Virus record (IMG/VR): IMGVR_UViG_3300027734_000280
Coordinates: 1 to 26,261 of that record
Origin: a virus
Direction: 5' to 3' (one strand)
DNA: 26,261 nt
Shown here piece after piece: positions 7,384-14,590 of this stretch. Positions within the stretch are counted from its first letter, which is position 1. Each line of letters starts with the position of its first letter. The notes beneath the pieces are model-generated. The model was given only the letters and a program-made list of their open reading frames with translations, was not told where the DNA came from and made no database searches. The translations under genes and the position numbers were made by a program.

Positions 7384-8022
7384 TTAGAACCCGAAGATCA
7401 TCGCCATAGCGATGGCTTTACCTGTTGAAACGCCAGCAGTTCCCCATGTAGGTGGGCTAGCACCGTTTGATAGAAGTGCCTGACCTGATGTACCTGCTGC
7501 TGTAAAAGCATATGCTGTACCCGTACCGTAAGGTACTGCGCCTGCTGTTGGGGCTGCTGTAGCATTTGTACCGCCGTTGGCAATTGGCAAAACACCACTA
7601 ACAAAATACGGGGCTACTTTTACATAATCTGTGCCGTTGTAGTAGACAAATGCTTTCTCACCAACAGCAATAGAAACACCGGTTTGACCAGCGGCTTTAA
7701 ATGTTACTGCGCTGGTAGCGCCTGCGTGATCCACCATGTACAGCTTGCTGTAACTTGGACCTGTGATAACCTTGGTAACCGTTTGTGTGCCAGTGATACG
7801 GATAACTGCGTATTGGGCTGTGGTGGAAGTTATCGCGTTTCCTGACGAGCTACCCGTAGTGTTTGCCAGAGTAATAGCGCCATCACCTGCAAAAGATAAT
7901 GTGCCTGCAATGGCAATATCAAGGTAGTCAGAAATACCGTAGTTGACTGTATCGCCCCACGTACCAGAGAGCGTTCCCTGTGTGGGGGTGACCAAGCCCA
8001 AAAGAGTTGTCGTTGCTGCCAT
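7384..8022 (-). CDS. Tail fibre-like protein (212 aa)
   Basis: The N-terminus MAATTTLLGLVTPTQGTLSG with TWGDTVNYGISDYLDIAIAG is a module I recognise from phage tail fibres. The middle part contains KLYMVDHAGATSAVTFKAAG, and the C-terminal third contains the LPIANGGTNATAAPTAGAVPYG block. ANGGTN is a common repeat motif in fibre shafts, followed by a short strand (SGQALLSNGASPPTWGT). This suggests a trimeric fibre segment or a fibre-like baseplate protein, but the gene is short and has no obvious receptor tip, so it may connect to the Gly-rich adhesins downstream. That link is inference from gene order. Confidence 0.75.
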   Translation of the reverse strand: MAATTTLLGLVTPTQGTLSGTWGDTVNYGISDYLDIAIAGTLSFAGDGAITLANTTGSSSGNAITSTTAQYAVIRITGTQTVTKVITGPSYSKLYMVDHAGATSAVTFKAAGQTGVSIAVGEKAFVYYNGTDYVKVAPYFVSGVLPIANGGTNATAAPTAGAVPYGTGTAYAFTAAGTSGQALLSNGASPPTWGTAGVSTGKAIAMAMIFGF

Positions 8023-8031
8023 GTTCGTTCC

Positions 8032-8871
8032 TTACGAAGTATTTATATTTTGCCAAACTGTTGACTGTTTGTCATCAATTAATTGCCAAGTATTTGATTG
8101 CTTGTCATCAATAAGTTTCCAATAAACAGCCGTTACATTCCCAACATTACCCGTTGCTCCGTTGCCCGTCAAACCAAGTGTTCTAGGTGTGCCCAAAGTA
8201 CCAACATTACCCGTTGAACCTACCCCAGTTAACTCAACAGTTATACCAAATGTTACTGTACCAACATAAGCCAGCGCTTGGTTGGAGTTAAGTGGCACAA
8301 TTGGCCCAGTAACTTCACCCAGTGCGGAATTACCTGTAATGCCCAGCGTACTTGTAGCTACAACTGTACCTACATCACCCGTCGCCGCAGTGCCTGTCAG
8401 TGCTTTACTACTGTCATTTACTACAGATCCAACTGCGCCAGAAGCCCCAACTCCTGTTAACGCAATTAAACGTCCTGCAACTGAAACATCACCAACCGCG
8501 CCTGTAGCGCCTACGCCAGTAACCGCAAACCCATATCCAATACCTAAACCAGCACCGCCCCAAGCTTCACTACCCCAAGTGCCGTAGCCCCAAGGCGTAC
8601 CCATCAAACCTACTGCGCCAACACCAGTCAAAGCAACCGTAACAGAAGCCCCAACTGTACCAACCGACGCAGTTGCTAAATCACCAATCTCATCAGCTGA
8701 CTGACTCTGAACAACTGTACCAACAGCTCCCGAAGCACCTACACCTGTAACTGCTACAGAAACGACAGGCGAGGCCGTGCCAACGGTCGAATTAGCTTGG
8801 TTGCCCGTAAGAGCAAATGCGCCACCCCAACCGTATTCACCCCACGCATTATCGCCCCACCCAAGAGCCAT
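8032..8871 (-). CDS. Tandem-repeat virion protein with LTGVGATGxVG repeats (279 aa)
   Basis: The sequence is built from short repeats with consensus (A/L)TGVGATGAVGxV, about nine to ten imperfect copies between residues 15 and 250. It has two Trp/Gly-rich blocks (GWGDNAWGEYGWGGAF at the N-terminus and WGYGTWGSEAWGGAG near residue 100). The C-terminus carries a different repeat, WKLIDDKQSNT then WQLIDDKQSTV then WQNI. The composition is almost free of Cys and charge, as in a beta-helical or fibrous virion protein. From memory, proteins with a MALGWGDNxWG start and this repeat occur in aquatic phages as structural proteins of unknown position. Repeat number probably varies between relatives. 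Confidence 0.7.
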   Translation of the reverse strand: MALGWGDNAWGEYGWGGAFALTGNQANSTVGTASPVVSVAVTGVGASGAVGTVVQSQSADEIGDLATASVGTVGASVTVALTGVGAVGLMGTPWGYGTWGSEAWGGAGLGIGYGFAVTGVGATGAVGDVSVAGRLIALTGVGASGAVGSVVNDSSKALTGTAATGDVGTVVATSTLGITGNSALGEVTGPIVPLNSNQALAYVGTVTFGITVELTGVGSTGNVGTLGTPRTLGLTGNGATGNVGNVTAVYWKLIDDKQSNTWQLIDDKQSTVWQNINTS

Positions 8872-8880
8872 ACCCTACTT

Positions 8881-9357
8881 TCAGGTTGTAGCGATACGCA
8901 ACAACGCAGCAGCAGTGGTATTAGCAGGCATAGTCAATGTAAATGTACCGGCGGTAATTGTCTGTGAACCGAAGGTGTGTACGCTGACAGCCTTATTGCT
9001 CTGAGTAGAGTTATAAATAAACACTGTATCAAACGCAGTCGTCAAAGTCACAGTTGTGTACGTGATTGAAGCTGAAGGCGTCCAGTAAGCTGTACCGGCG
9101 GTTGTCGATGTATTAGAAGCCAAAGGCGCAGTTGCATTTGTTACTGTTACACCACCAGCCGAATACCCTGTACCAGTTACTTCGCCGGAAGATGAGTACA
9201 CAGTTGTTGACGCATTAACCGTTGCGCTTGTCAAATACAAAGCTGCTTTGAACGTATCAGCAGTGGTAGCAGCACGGATAGGCGCTACACCAAAATTATG
9301 GGTTGCAGTAAGAACTTCGCCTAAGAACGAAGTGCACATTGCTTGGGTATTAGCCAT
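8881..9357 (-). CDS. Beta-rich structural protein, paralog of 9555-9974 (158 aa)
   Basis: The central block FKAALYLTSATVNASTTVYSSSGEVTGTGYSAGG aligns with IKIALYTANANLNEDTTVYS plus SEVAATGTYSAGG in the 139-residue protein nearby. Both also share a late segment (NSTQSNKAVSVHTFGSQ here, NVTQGNKSVAVLDFGSD there) and a TFTLTMPAN or TFTVTMPTN strand close to the C-terminus. So the two genes are clearly paralogs, separated by one small gene. Similar proteins are common next to fibre genes in aquatic phages. A tail or fibre-connector role is inferred. No enzymatic motif is visible. Confidence 0.7.
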   Translation of the reverse strand: MANTQAMCTSFLGEVLTATHNFGVAPIRAATTADTFKAALYLTSATVNASTTVYSSSGEVTGTGYSAGGVTVTNATAPLASNTSTTAGTAYWTPSASITYTTVTLTTAFDTVFIYNSTQSNKAVSVHTFGSQTITAGTFTLTMPANTTAAALLRIATT

Positions 9358-9366
9358 GATGTTTCC

Positions 9367-9558
9367 TTATGTAAGAGATGCTGCTTCAGCAACAATTGGG
9401 GGCATTTTCTTCAGGGCTACATGGGCTGAACGATGCACCAATTCACCCTCTAACCAATACTCCACCCAAGTGGTGTATTCGTTCTCATTATCGACGACTC
9501 CCTCTCTTTTCTCAAGCAGAGATTCATCCATATCACCTTTGGTAGTAGTAACAATCAA
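9367..9558 (-). CDS. Conserved small phage protein (63 aa), TTG start
   Basis: The protein begins MIVTTTKGDMDESLLEKREG and contains TTWVEYWLEGELVHRSAHVALKK. I recognise this pattern as a small conserved protein in many aquatic phages, of unknown function. The start codon is TTG, 9556-9558 on the minus strand, preceded by AGGAG six to seven bases upstream, inside the end of the preceding gene. The stop of that gene overlaps the start as TTGA. It sits between the two paralogous beta proteins. It is acidic, without membrane segments, and could be a small regulatory or assembly partner. Confidence 0.65.
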   Translation of the reverse strand: MIVTTTKGDMDESLLEKREGVVDNENEYTTWVEYWLEGELVHRSAHVALKKMPPIVAEAASLT

Positions 9559-9974
9559 TTTGAACTCCTAATCAATGAAGTGGTTGCGCCATTGGTCGGC
9601 ATGGTAACTGTGAATGTGGTTGTAGAAGTCTTGTCTGAACCGAAGTCCAATACAGCAACAGACTTATTACCTTGCGTAACGTTGTAAATCAACGCGCATC
9701 TTGCGGTAATTGCACCTGTCCAAGATACATTAGGAAAACTTACGTACGCCGTATAACCAGAAGTGCTGACCGTGATTGGTGTCAATTGCGAGCCACCAGC
9801 CGAATATGTACCTGTAGCCGCTACTTCACTATCTGTGCTATACACGGTTGTGTCTTCATTCAGATTAGCATTGGCTGTGTACAAAGCAATTTTGATAACA
9901 TCGGTCGTTAGGTCATGAATACCTTGATACAACTGCGCTTTAAAGCTGGTGGTCTGAGTCTGAACAATTGACAT
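9555..9974 (-). CDS. Beta-rich structural protein, paralog of 8881-9357 (139 aa)
   Basis: The sequence starts MSIVQTQTTSFKAQLYQGIH and carries the shared blocks IKIALYTANANLNEDTTVYS and GTYSAGGSQLTPI, a middle strand region ending at RCALIYNVTQGNKSVAVLDFG, and the final TFTVTMPTNG. The first 25 residues differ from the paralog, so the anchoring end has diverged while the core is kept. The gene follows the adaptor by one base. Its neighbours (SU10-type adaptor on one side, fibre genes on the other) fit a protein at the tail or fibre attachment region. This is inferred from context only. Confidence 0.7.
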   Translation of the reverse strand: MSIVQTQTTSFKAQLYQGIHDLTTDVIKIALYTANANLNEDTTVYSTDSEVAATGTYSAGGSQLTPITVSTSGYTAYVSFPNVSWTGAITARCALIYNVTQGNKSVAVLDFGSDKTSTTTFTVTMPTNGATTSLIRSSN

Positions 9975-9975
9975 A

Positions 9976-10650
9976 TCAAGTTACCTTCTGACGGAACTGA
10001 CCAGAACGATAAGCGTCTTGACGCTCCATACCATCACCCAAACGTTTTGCAAGCATTAGTGCTTCTTGGTATTTAGTGTTGTAGAACGCCATAATGTCAG
10101 CTTCACCTTTCATGTAGGTGTAAGCCTCAACCAAAGAGCCGTACAAAAGTACAGAATCAAAGTTATCACCTAGCCATGTTTGGCCATCTGCTGCAACCGT
10201 AATGGACTCAGGATAGTAGTAATAGTGCAGCTCAACGCCATAACTTGCATCGGCTGTTGGGCCAATTAGAAATGAAAGCTCGTCATAAATTGTAGAACTC
10301 AATACTGTCGGGCCAAACAACGCATAGTACTTAGGTGTGCCTGTATCTGTTGTTGGGTTGGGGTACGCTTGACGAATAAAGTTAACGTCTTTGTTAAGCA
10401 AGTATTCGTAGTTACCGCTACCGTCAATGACCGCCATAGAGTACACAGCCAAGAAATCAAGGGGACAGTCTAAATACTTTGTGTTCACCGCAATCGTACT
10501 GGTGACGTTTTTACGGATTGAAGGGAACTGAACCGAGTTATATATGCGCTGCTCTGCCTGAGTCACAAAGACAGGGATCTCCGCCACGAAGCTTGTCTCC
10601 GTGTTCTCTGTGTAGGCTTGTATAGCAGCTTTTAACTCGGTGTAATTCAT
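9976..10650 (-). CDS. SU10-type adaptor (head-tail connector) protein (224 aa)
   Basis: The N-terminus MNYTELKAAIQAYTENTETS and the following VFVTQAEQRIYNSVQFPSIRKN match what I know of the phage SU10 adaptor family, which forms a ring below the portal in podoviruses. The middle part has an LDCPLDFLAVYSMAVIDGSG strand and a YYYYPESI tract. The C-terminal helices (LLYGSLVEAYTYMKGEADIM) end in a basic DAYRSGQFRQK tail. Length is usual for this group. The start overlaps the previous stop by four bases. It supports a podovirus-like virion, though short-tail morphology is not proven by this gene alone. Confidence 0.8.
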   Translation of the reverse strand: MNYTELKAAIQAYTENTETSFVAEIPVFVTQAEQRIYNSVQFPSIRKNVTSTIAVNTKYLDCPLDFLAVYSMAVIDGSGNYEYLLNKDVNFIRQAYPNPTTDTGTPKYYALFGPTVLSSTIYDELSFLIGPTADASYGVELHYYYYPESITVAADGQTWLGDNFDSVLLYGSLVEAYTYMKGEADIMAFYNTKYQEALMLAKRLGDGMERQDAYRSGQFRQKVT

Positions 10651-10907
10651 GCCATTGGTCCGCGTGACATCACGCCTTTAGTAGCTGCGCCCGTACCACG
10701 CATTTTAATACCAGATGTTTTGGTTGTGCTTTCACCATTGTTGTAGTTACCAACACTCATTTTCATGGTTGTGGTGCTACTAATGTCTGAAGGCTTACCG
10801 GGGTTAGCTGATACCTGTACCTTTTTACCAGTCATGGTATGAGGTTTGGCATAAGTAGCGGCATCACCAACTTCCTTACCCATCACTTTTTTACTAAATT
10901 TAGCCAT
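10647..10907 (-). CDS. Small basic protein with degenerate tag motif (86 aa)
   Basis: A Lys, Ser, Thr and Gly-rich protein starting MAKFSKKVMGKEVGDAATYA, with no hydrophobic core. Its last 20 residues (about 67 to 86) contain IKMRGTGAATKGVMSRGPMA, a degenerate form of the DGxATKGKTxG motif that ends several other small proteins of this window. The gene overlaps the adaptor start by four bases and follows the 61-residue protein by two. Composition suggests a disordered, possibly nucleic-acid-contacting virion component. The function is unknown to me. Confidence 0.6.
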   Translation of the reverse strand: MAKFSKKVMGKEVGDAATYAKPHTMTGKKVQVSANPGKPSDISSTTTMKMSVGNYNNGESTTKTSGIKMRGTGAATKGVMSRGPMA

Positions 10908-10909
10908 GA

Positions 10910-11095
10910 TTAGCCTCGCTTTTGGTTTGCTACACGGGCCAAATTGCGACCGACTTTCATCATCGCTTCACTTGTTACACCCGCAGATTTTTTGCCGCCC
11001 TTGGGGTTAGATGCAGTTGGGCCACTATTAGGGAAAATTTGAACATCTGTTCTACCCTTTTTTGCAACGCCATCAGCAGATTTTGTGTATGCCAT
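10910..11095 (-). CDS. Small basic protein with N-terminal tag-like motif (61 aa)
   Basis: A 61-residue basic protein. Residues 5 to 16 read KSADGVAKKGRT, which matches the DGxATKGKTxG motif found at the C-terminus of proteins encoded at 12964-15739, but here at the N-terminus. A QIFPNSG stretch follows, then a Lys-rich helix-forming C-terminus (MMKVGRNLARVANQKRG). No known domain is recognised. It is encoded between the zinc-ribbon protein and the 86-residue protein. A virion or DNA-binding role is possible from charge, but no more can be said. Confidence 0.6.
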   Translation of the reverse strand: MAYTKSADGVAKKGRTDVQIFPNSGPTASNPKGGKKSAGVTSEAMMKVGRNLARVANQKRG

Positions 11096-11104
11096 TTTAA
11101 GCTC

Positions 11105-11533
11105 CTAATTAACTGTTACCGTAACTGTACCAACATATGCTGTTGCCACCAAGTAGTTTGGTGTTAAAACTGCATCAAAAGTGCTTGCTCCACCTACTGG
11201 TGCCCAGCCCCATTGAATGTCCCGTGAACCACCCGTTACAAACCCTGCCGCATCGGGAGCAGTACTAGTTGAATTAACTGTCTGCAGCCCGTTCGTACCA
11301 GCCGTATAGTAAGTCGTATCTCTACGTGGGTTACGTACAGCTTGAGGGTCATCAACCGGATACATACCCAACTGCAACTGAGGTTGATCAGGGTCCCAAC
11401 ATTCTTTACAAACAAGTAAATTGAAGGTTTTGGTTTTAATAATCTCCATACGCAATTCTTTCAATTTAAATTGAAAGCCACAGCGATCGCATATAGCGAT
11501 ACTGTTCTTGCCAGAAGCAAACCGATTACCCAT
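11105..11533 (-). CDS. Zinc-ribbon virion protein (142 aa)
   Basis: Four cysteines are arranged as two CxxC pairs: Cys15 and Cys18 (ICDRCGFQ) and Cys42 and Cys45 (VCKECWD), separated by a hydrophobic/basic stretch. This pattern is a likely zinc ribbon that stabilises the N-terminal domain. The C-terminal 60 residues are beta-rich (GGASTFDAVLTPNYLVATAY), ending TVTVTVN. From memory, such short zinc-ribbon proteins recur beside neck genes in aquatic phages. The start overlaps the stop of the 308-residue connector by one base (TGATG). A minor neck protein is plausible. The metal binding is inferred from the cysteine spacing. Confidence 0.65.
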   Translation of the reverse strand: MGNRFASGKNSIAICDRCGFQFKLKELRMEIIKTKTFNLLVCKECWDPDQPQLQLGMYPVDDPQAVRNPRRDTTYYTAGTNGLQTVNSTSTAPDAAGFVTGGSRDIQWGWAPVGGASTFDAVLTPNYLVATAYVGTVTVTVN

Positions 11534-12459
11534 CAGGTGCCCCCAATGTACTGTTGACGAGGCACAAAACGTAAAGCAGCGCGTTCTTGGTCTTCACCAG
11601 CCGCCAACTGCCAAGCCTCGTCGTATTGCATTTTGAGTACTTCTAAACGTGTTGCCCCATTCTCTACCTTAAGTGCAAGATAGTAGGCGAGTCCAGCAAC
11701 CAAACAGGGCAGGAAACGGAAAGGTACATCCATAGTCCGAGTGCCGCCGCCTGCGTCATCAATACGACGCATACGCCAATAAACGAATTGGTAGGTTTGT
11801 GATCCATCAGGTGTGGGCCAAACAGTAACGGATGGCAAGTTTTGTTGGTAAACAGTAGCGGCAGTCGAGTGCGCTACTGCGGTTGTATTATTTTGGCCAC
11901 GGAAGCAGTTATAGAGTACGTTCCCGCTGATGTAGCCATACTGTACTGTTTCAGATTCAATTAAAACAAACCCAGTAGCAGACAACCCCGCTGTAGAAGT
12001 CAGCGTAATTGTAGTATCGGTAGCTGAAATTCCACCATTTAATGTAGTTCCTATGGACGACGTTTGTCCATCTAAACGCTGAAACCACATTTGAATTGGG
12101 CGAGCTTGCTGTAACTTGTTTGGAATTGTGGCGTAAGTAGAAACACTAATACGGGTAATTGTCAAATCAGCCTGCGTAGAAGAATTACCAGCGCCTGTAC
12201 GAATAACGTGTTCAAGCAGATCTACTGTGTCGTTTGGTAAAGCATATGTGGCTAACCCTTGAGTCATGGTAATCGTACCTTGCTCAAACGTCCACATGTT
12301 GATGCCACGGTTTGCCCAGTCAGCAAACAACAAGTTTAAAGAACGGCGGGCTGTACGTAAGTCGTAGCCCGTACGCAACTCCGAACCAGCACGCTCAAAT
12401 GCTTCCTCAACGATCTCTGTGAGGTCAAGGTTAAACGTTGCTGTTCCAGAAGTGGTCAT
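11533..12459 (-). CDS. Neck/connector protein (308 aa)
   Basis: The N-terminal part (DLTEIVEEAFERAGSELRTG, then RRSLNLLFADWANRGINMWT) is a helical region, followed by GLATYALPNDTVDLLEHVIR. This is the pattern of podovirus tail-tubular A-like or gatekeeper neck proteins. Residues about 135 to 205 form an inserted beta domain (TTLNGGISATDTTITLTSTA, then FVLIESETVQYGYI). The C-terminal part has WPTPDGSQTYQFVYWRMRRI and helices up to FVPRQQYIGGT. Together with the SU10-type adaptor, it would join the portal to the tail. The position in the ring stack is inferred from gene order and resemblance. Confidence 0.75.
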   Translation of the reverse strand: MTTSGTATFNLDLTEIVEEAFERAGSELRTGYDLRTARRSLNLLFADWANRGINMWTFEQGTITMTQGLATYALPNDTVDLLEHVIRTGAGNSSTQADLTITRISVSTYATIPNKLQQARPIQMWFQRLDGQTSSIGTTLNGGISATDTTITLTSTAGLSATGFVLIESETVQYGYISGNVLYNCFRGQNNTTAVAHSTAATVYQQNLPSVTVWPTPDGSQTYQFVYWRMRRIDDAGGGTRTMDVPFRFLPCLVAGLAYYLALKVENGATRLEVLKMQYDEAWQLAAGEDQERAALRFVPRQQYIGGT

Positions 12460-12689
12460 CTAAATCCTGCCGTTTTCTTTGCAATAGTCTTTGGTTGCGC
12501 TACAAATTGTTGTCCGGCTTTTTTGCCAGCACGTTTCGCACGCGTTGTTGCAGCGTACTCAGCAGGGCTGAGACTTTTGATCGCAGCACTTGGAAGGTAT
12601 CTTTCACCCGTGTCAGAAGAGCGTTTGCCACTTTTGGTTCTCCATTTTTGGTCGCCCCAGTCTTTCAATGATTTCTGAGGCGCTTTCAA
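12456..12689 (-). CDS. Small basic conserved protein, DUF5872-like (77 aa), TTG start
   Basis: A Lys/Arg-rich protein with the blocks KSLKDWGDQKWRTKSGK, TGERYLPSAAIKSLSPAEY and AATTRAKRAGKKAGQQFVAQ. From memory this pattern (WRTKSGK, GERYLP, then a basic helix) belongs to a small family found in aquatic phages and large DNA viruses, probably DUF5872; a domain search would confirm that. The start is TTG at 12687-12689, overlapping the previous stop as TTGA. A G-rich stretch lies just upstream, so translation may be coupled. The gene is followed by the connector with a four-base overlap. A virion-internal, DNA-contacting role is inferred from charge only. Confidence 0.65.
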   Translation of the reverse strand: MKAPQKSLKDWGDQKWRTKSGKRSSDTGERYLPSAAIKSLSPAEYAATTRAKRAGKKAGQQFVAQPKTIAKKTAGFR

Positions 12690-12961
12690 TCTCGATACCC
12701 CCCACCTGATGCTTTGTACTTCTTAGCAACAAGTTGAGCTTTACGTGCTGACCATTGCCCTGCACCCGTACCTTGCGTAGCTGCTGCTTTTACTTGCGAC
12801 ACAATCCTCTTACGAAGACCGGGTTTTGTGTAATTGCCAGCCGCATTTACTTTACCACCAGCAGCGTACTGCGTAAAATCCGTGTCATCCCGACGGGCAG
12901 TTTTCTTACCCTTGGGCATTTTACTTGGGGACATGGCTCCCATGCCACGGCTGGCCATCAT
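12686..12961 (-). CDS. Small basic conserved protein (91 aa), KVNAAGNYTKP type
   Basis: The N-terminus (MMASRGMGAMSPSKMPKGKK) is Met, Ser and Lys-rich. The middle YAAGGKVNAAGNYTKPGLRK and the end GQWSARKAQLVAKKYKASGG are a pattern I recognise from many cyanophage and pelagiphage genomes, where its function is unknown. The basic helix near the end could contact DNA. There are two adjacent ATG codons at the start (12961 and 12958); either could be used. It sits two bases after the stop of the previous tag-bearing protein. It does not itself carry the tag motif. Confidence 0.7.
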   Translation of the reverse strand: MMASRGMGAMSPSKMPKGKKTARRDDTDFTQYAAGGKVNAAGNYTKPGLRKRIVSQVKAAATQGTGAGQWSARKAQLVAKKYKASGGGYRD

Positions 12962-12963
12962 GG

Positions 12964-13449
12964 TTACACCATCTTTCCGCGTGTTTTACCTTTGGTGCAG
13001 CATCCATCAGCACGACTAGAAGCGGTCATACCGCCACCAGCGTAACCTTTAACATCTTTACGAGCTTTCATTTGGGCTTTATCGTCCATGCTCGTCATTC
13101 TGTTTGAACCAAAAAATTCACCAACTGATCGAATTTTGTCCCCAATGTTATCAAGACCTTTATCAAGACTCTTGTTTATTCCATCAGGATTTAGTATTTT
13201 TTCACGTTCATATTTTTTAACAGACTGATCATAAACAGCTTTAGATTTGGCGTTATCTCTAGCATTGTTTGCAGCATCTCGGCTTGCTTGTCGCCCTGCA
13301 ATTTCGCCTTGCTTTTGTTTACGGTAGCTATCAAAGTCACCAGTCGTAGTATCAGGTTCAGGCATCGCTTTATCAAAAGCAGCGCCAGCTTTTTTACTAG
13401 CCTTTTCGTCGGCTACGTCTTGGGGGGTTTTGTATTCAATGTCAGCCAT
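12964..13449 (-). CDS. Small charged protein with C-terminal DGxxTKGKTRG tag (161 aa)
   Basis: Residues 1 to 115 are a highly charged, helical region without a hydrophobic core (many Lys, Asp, Ala and Arg, e.g. RKQKQGEIAGRQASRDAANN), suggesting coiled coil or disorder. A Lys-rich hinge with YAGGGMTASS follows. Residues 146 to 161 are the tag SRADGCCTKGKTRGKMV, with two adjacent cysteines. The same tag ends three neighbouring proteins. I do not recognise the N-terminal domain. A role as internal head or assembly protein is suggested by its place in the head cassette, but this is inference. Confidence 0.65.
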   Translation of the reverse strand: MADIEYKTPQDVADEKASKKAGAAFDKAMPEPDTTTGDFDSYRKQKQGEIAGRQASRDAANNARDNAKSKAVYDQSVKKYEREKILNPDGINKSLDKGLDNIGDKIRSVGEFFGSNRMTSMDDKAQMKARKDVKGYAGGGMTASSRADGCCTKGKTRGKMV

Positions 13450-13458
13450 GATTTTTCC

Positions 13459-14580
13459 TTAACAAATTCTGCCGCGTGTTTTGCCTTTGGTAGCAATACC
13501 ATCAGCACGTTTTGAAGCACCACTGCGAGCCATGCCGCCAGATGCCATTTTCTTTGGTTTAACTGAACCACCACGCTTGTAGCCAATTGCGCCACCAGTG
13601 GTGTCAGATTCGGACAAAGGTTTCTTTCTATACCGAGCTGCCAGTCTTTCAGCAGCATCCATAGCTTTGGAAGTCATACTGGGAGCAGCTTCTTCAAACT
13701 GCTTCATGCCCTTTGGGCCAGCCATCCAAGACATTGGATTAGTCACAGCCTCACGTCCAGCGGCGGGTACTTCACCAGAGAATTTACCAACGTTTTTAGG
13801 ACCAGCCATCCAAGCTAATGGATTAGTAACTGCTTCACGTACGGGGACTTCACCAGCCATAGCTGATCTACGTATTGCATCTGCATTACGCATTTCGTAA
13901 CCAATCTTACTAACACCGGACAACTTACCGGGACCCATAGCCGCCAGTGAGTTGCTTACATTACGGCCTAATTCGGAACTATCAATCTTTTCACCGCGAA
14001 CACCAGAGTAGCCAGCGGGGCCGCCAGTAGGAATTTCATTTTCTTTAGCTCCACGCATTGCCATACTACGAGCATAAGCCTCGGCTTCACCTGCACGAGG
14101 GCCACCTTGACCACCACGACCAGAGCCACCTTGACGGCTGGCAGCATAAGCTGCAAGTTCTTCAGCTGTGGGACCACCCTGACCACCACGACCAGCACCT
14201 GCCATAGGCGCGTTACGTGTACCACGAGACATACCTGCTTCACGATTACGTGGATCTACACCTGTGGCAACACTAGGCGCTGTAGTAGCGGTAGGACGTG
14301 CTGTAGGACGTGCTGCAGGTTTATTATCATAACCACCGCCAGCGTCTTCAACGTCAAAAGGATTTGGCTTGTAACGTGATACACGCTCGCCTTCAGAGAC
14401 TTTTTCACCTTCTGCAAGGGCGCGTTTGCGCATGTCATCATCAATAGATGGCCCAGCTTCTGGAGCGGCGGCGGGCATTCTGCCACCACCCGTAGGGGCG
14501 GCTTTATCCCCTTTTGACAACATGTAACCCAGCGCACCAAGCGCTGCAAGTCCAGCTAAGTCTCTACCTTTACGTGCCAT
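13459..14580 (-). CDS. Repeat-containing Gly/Arg-rich protein with C-terminal tag (373 aa)
   Basis: The N-terminus MARKGRDLAGLAALGALGYM is a short amphipathic or weakly hydrophobic segment that resembles N-termini in other aquatic phage proteins. Residues about 86 to 170 are low-complexity, rich in Pro, Arg, Ala and Gly, with a repeat GRGGQGGPTAEELAAYA (130-146) and GRGGQGGPRAGEAEAYA (154-170). A second repeat, REAVTNPLAWMAGPK (248-262) and REAVTNPMSWMAGPK (276-290), follows. The C-terminus has KPKKMASGGMARSGASK and the tag RADGIATKGKTRGRIC (358-373). The protein is likely largely disordered. A head-internal or ejected protein is a possible role by composition and position; no family is recognised. 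Confidence 0.65.
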   Translation of the reverse strand: MARKGRDLAGLAALGALGYMLSKGDKAAPTGGGRMPAAAPEAGPSIDDDMRKRALAEGEKVSEGERVSRYKPNPFDVEDAGGGYDNKPAARPTARPTATTAPSVATGVDPRNREAGMSRGTRNAPMAGAGRGGQGGPTAEELAAYAASRQGGSGRGGQGGPRAGEAEAYARSMAMRGAKENEIPTGGPAGYSGVRGEKIDSSELGRNVSNSLAAMGPGKLSGVSKIGYEMRNADAIRRSAMAGEVPVREAVTNPLAWMAGPKNVGKFSGEVPAAGREAVTNPMSWMAGPKGMKQFEEAAPSMTSKAMDAAERLAARYRKKPLSESDTTGGAIGYKRGGSVKPKKMASGGMARSGASKRADGIATKGKTRGRIC

Positions 14581-14590
14581 GGTTGTTCCT

